A stretch of DNA of 6,590 nt from NORP240 sp046047495. Lineage in GTDB: Bacteria; Pseudomonadota; Gammaproteobacteria; Pseudomonadales; Pseudohongiellaceae. The DNA is taken from contig JBJOHV010000030.1 in the NCBI GenBank assembly GCA_046047495.1, forward strand, positions 1-6,590. The letters run 5' to 3'. The notes beneath the pieces were generated by a model. That model made no database searches and had not been told where the DNA came from. It saw only the letters and a list, made by a program, of their open reading frames with translations. Positions 5,747 to 6,590 of this stretch are shown here, in pieces. The position numbers and the translations under genes are program-made. Position 1 is the stretch's first letter; the number at the start of each line of letters is the position of its first letter.

Positions 5747-5891
5747 GCCGTAAGCTGACGGGATTTTTCCGAAACAGCGCGAGTACTGTTCGAGTCCCGA
5801 CGCGCGCATGGCGCGCGGAGGTCGAGTTACGCAGCGCCGGAAAAATCCCGGCAGCGGGTGTCCGGTCCGGGACAGGAGGGTGGACGGCGAC
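5708..5891. repeat. Large imperfect palindrome, 28-base perfect outer arms
   Basis: Outer arms at 5708-5735 (starting GTCGCCGTCCACCC) and 5864-5891 (ending GGGTGGACGGCGAC) are exact reverse complements over 28 bases. Inside them are a second arm pair, CGGGATTTTTCCG at 5759-5771 against CGGAAAAATCCCG at 5838-5850, and an apical hairpin, CGCGCGC-ATG-GCGCGCG at 5801-5817. GGACAC next to the outer arms also matches on both sides, offset by five bases. It contains no recognisable gene and no obvious target-site duplication. It sits between the convergent slipin and permease genes, where it could end transcription from both sides, or be a copy of a dispersed extragenic palindrome or MITE-like element. 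It is not a classical Rho-independent terminator, because the T-run lies inside a stem. Confidence 0.8.
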
Positions 5892-5946
5892 GGTTATTGC
5901 GGAGGCGGAGATGGTGACGACATCGAGACCATGAGCGGCGACCCGA

Positions 5947-6590
5947 TCAGGAACGCAACTTGTAGCCGGTCCTGAAGATCCACCACACCACGGCGAAACA
6001 CGCCAGCATGAAGCCGGTGATACTGGCCAGGCTCACCCACACGTTGACATCCGCCAGCTCATAAAAGCTCCAGCGAAAACCGCTTACCAGATACAGCACC
6101 GGATTGAACAGCGACACGGTCTGCCAGAACGGCGGCAGCATATTGGTGGAATAGAAACTGCCTCCCAGGAACACCAGCGGCGTGACGATCAGCATGGGCA
6201 CCACGGACAGTTTTTCGAAATTGTCCGCCCAGATGCCGATGATGAAACCCAGCAGGGAGAACGACACGGTGGTCAGCAGCAGGAACGTCAGCATCATGAA
6301 CGGATGGGCGATCCGCAGGGGCACGAAAAACCCGGCGGTGGCAAGAATGATGACACCCAGGATCAGGGATTTGGTGGCGGCCGCACCCACATAGCCGGTG
6401 ACGACCTCGAACATGGATACCGGCGCCGATAACATTTCATATACGGTGCCGACGAATTTCGGGAAATAGATGCCGAACGATGCATTGGAAATGCTGTGGG
6501 TGAGCAGGTTCAGCATCACCAGCCCGGGCACGATGAAGGCGCCGTAGCTGACCCCATCCACCTCCTGGATGCGGGAGCCGATGGCGGCAC
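5947..6590 (-). CDS. yadH: ABC-2 type transporter permease, YadH-like (N-terminus outside window)
   Basis: The frame enters from the right edge and stops at 5947, giving 214 residues of the C-terminal part. The first visible codons read AAIGSRIQEVDGVSYGAF, so the GTG at 6561 is internal and not the start. It closely follows E. coli YadH as I remember it: IGSRI, the FIVPGLVML segment, GYVGAAATKSL, SFSLLGFIIGIWADNFE, the signature GGSFYSTNMLPPFWQ and NPVLYLVSGFRW, and the same Leu-Arg-Ser end. Five or so hydrophobic helices are present. It forms the membrane channel of an ABC exporter and needs an ATPase partner of the YadG type, expected upstream beyond the right edge. The substrate is unknown. 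About 55 bases separate its stop from the palindrome. Confidence 0.88.
   Translation of the reverse strand, partial: AAIGSRIQEVDGVSYGAFIVPGLVMLNLLTHSISNASFGIYFPKFVGTVYEMLSAPVSMFEVVTGYVGAAATKSLILGVIILATAGFFVPLRIAHPFMMLTFLLLTTVSFSLLGFIIGIWADNFEKLSVVPMLIVTPLVFLGGSFYSTNMLPPFWQTVSLFNPVLYLVSGFRWSFYELADVNVWVSLASITGFMLACFAVVWWIFRTGYKLRS

Noticed and set aside
5788..5798. GTTCGAGTCCC, resembling a tRNA T-arm
   Set aside because: The flanking bases do not form a T-stem, there is no acceptor stem or anticodon arm, and the site lies in the inner part of the palindrome.
5708..5891. Insertion sequence or integron attachment site
   Set aside because: No transposase or integrase reading frame, no clear target-site duplication, and no core-site pattern; only the generic palindrome call is supported.

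Overview
This window reads as an ordinary chromosomal segment from a GC-rich gammaproteobacterium. The evidence is the close resemblance of the right-edge gene to E. coli YadH, a long-form nfeD–slipin pair, and E. coli-like promoter and ribosome-site patterns. I cannot name a genus. No plasmid, phage, CRISPR, rRNA or tRNA signature was seen.

Layout. (1) Positions 1-132, minus strand: the first 44 codons of an unrecognised gene cut by the left edge. A 101-base divergent gap follows, with a plausible sigma70 promoter and a small dyad. (2) Positions 234-920, plus strand: a six-helix membrane protein resembling the DRAM/Frag1/Sfk1 family. (3) Positions 961-1561, plus strand: the remains of a second membrane-protein gene, broken by an in-frame TAG and a later frameshift. 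(4) Positions 3260-1565, minus strand: a two-gene operon of a small SET + post-SET lysine methyltransferase-like protein and a fold-type III PLP decarboxylase related to diaminopimelate decarboxylase. The second gene appears to lack a normal start codon. (5) Positions 3501-5653, plus strand: a two-gene membrane operon of long NfeD (membrane serine protease with OB domain) and slipin (SPFH/stomatin-like), a widely conserved partnership. (6) Positions 5654-5946: a gene-free convergent gap holding a large imperfect palindrome of about 184 bases with perfect 28-base outer arms. (7) Positions 5947-6590, minus strand: a YadH-type ABC-2 permease, N-terminus outside the window.

How the parts fit. NfeD and slipin are expected to act together at the inner membrane, with the protease clipping or regulating the SPFH scaffold. 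The SET–decarboxylase pair diverges from them across a 240-base spacer containing four GTTCAC/GTGAAC hexamers. These overlap or flank the promoters I predict for both operons, so shared regulation is possible. The least explained items are the SET–decarboxylase pair (atypical active-site residues, possible ATT start) and the large palindrome.
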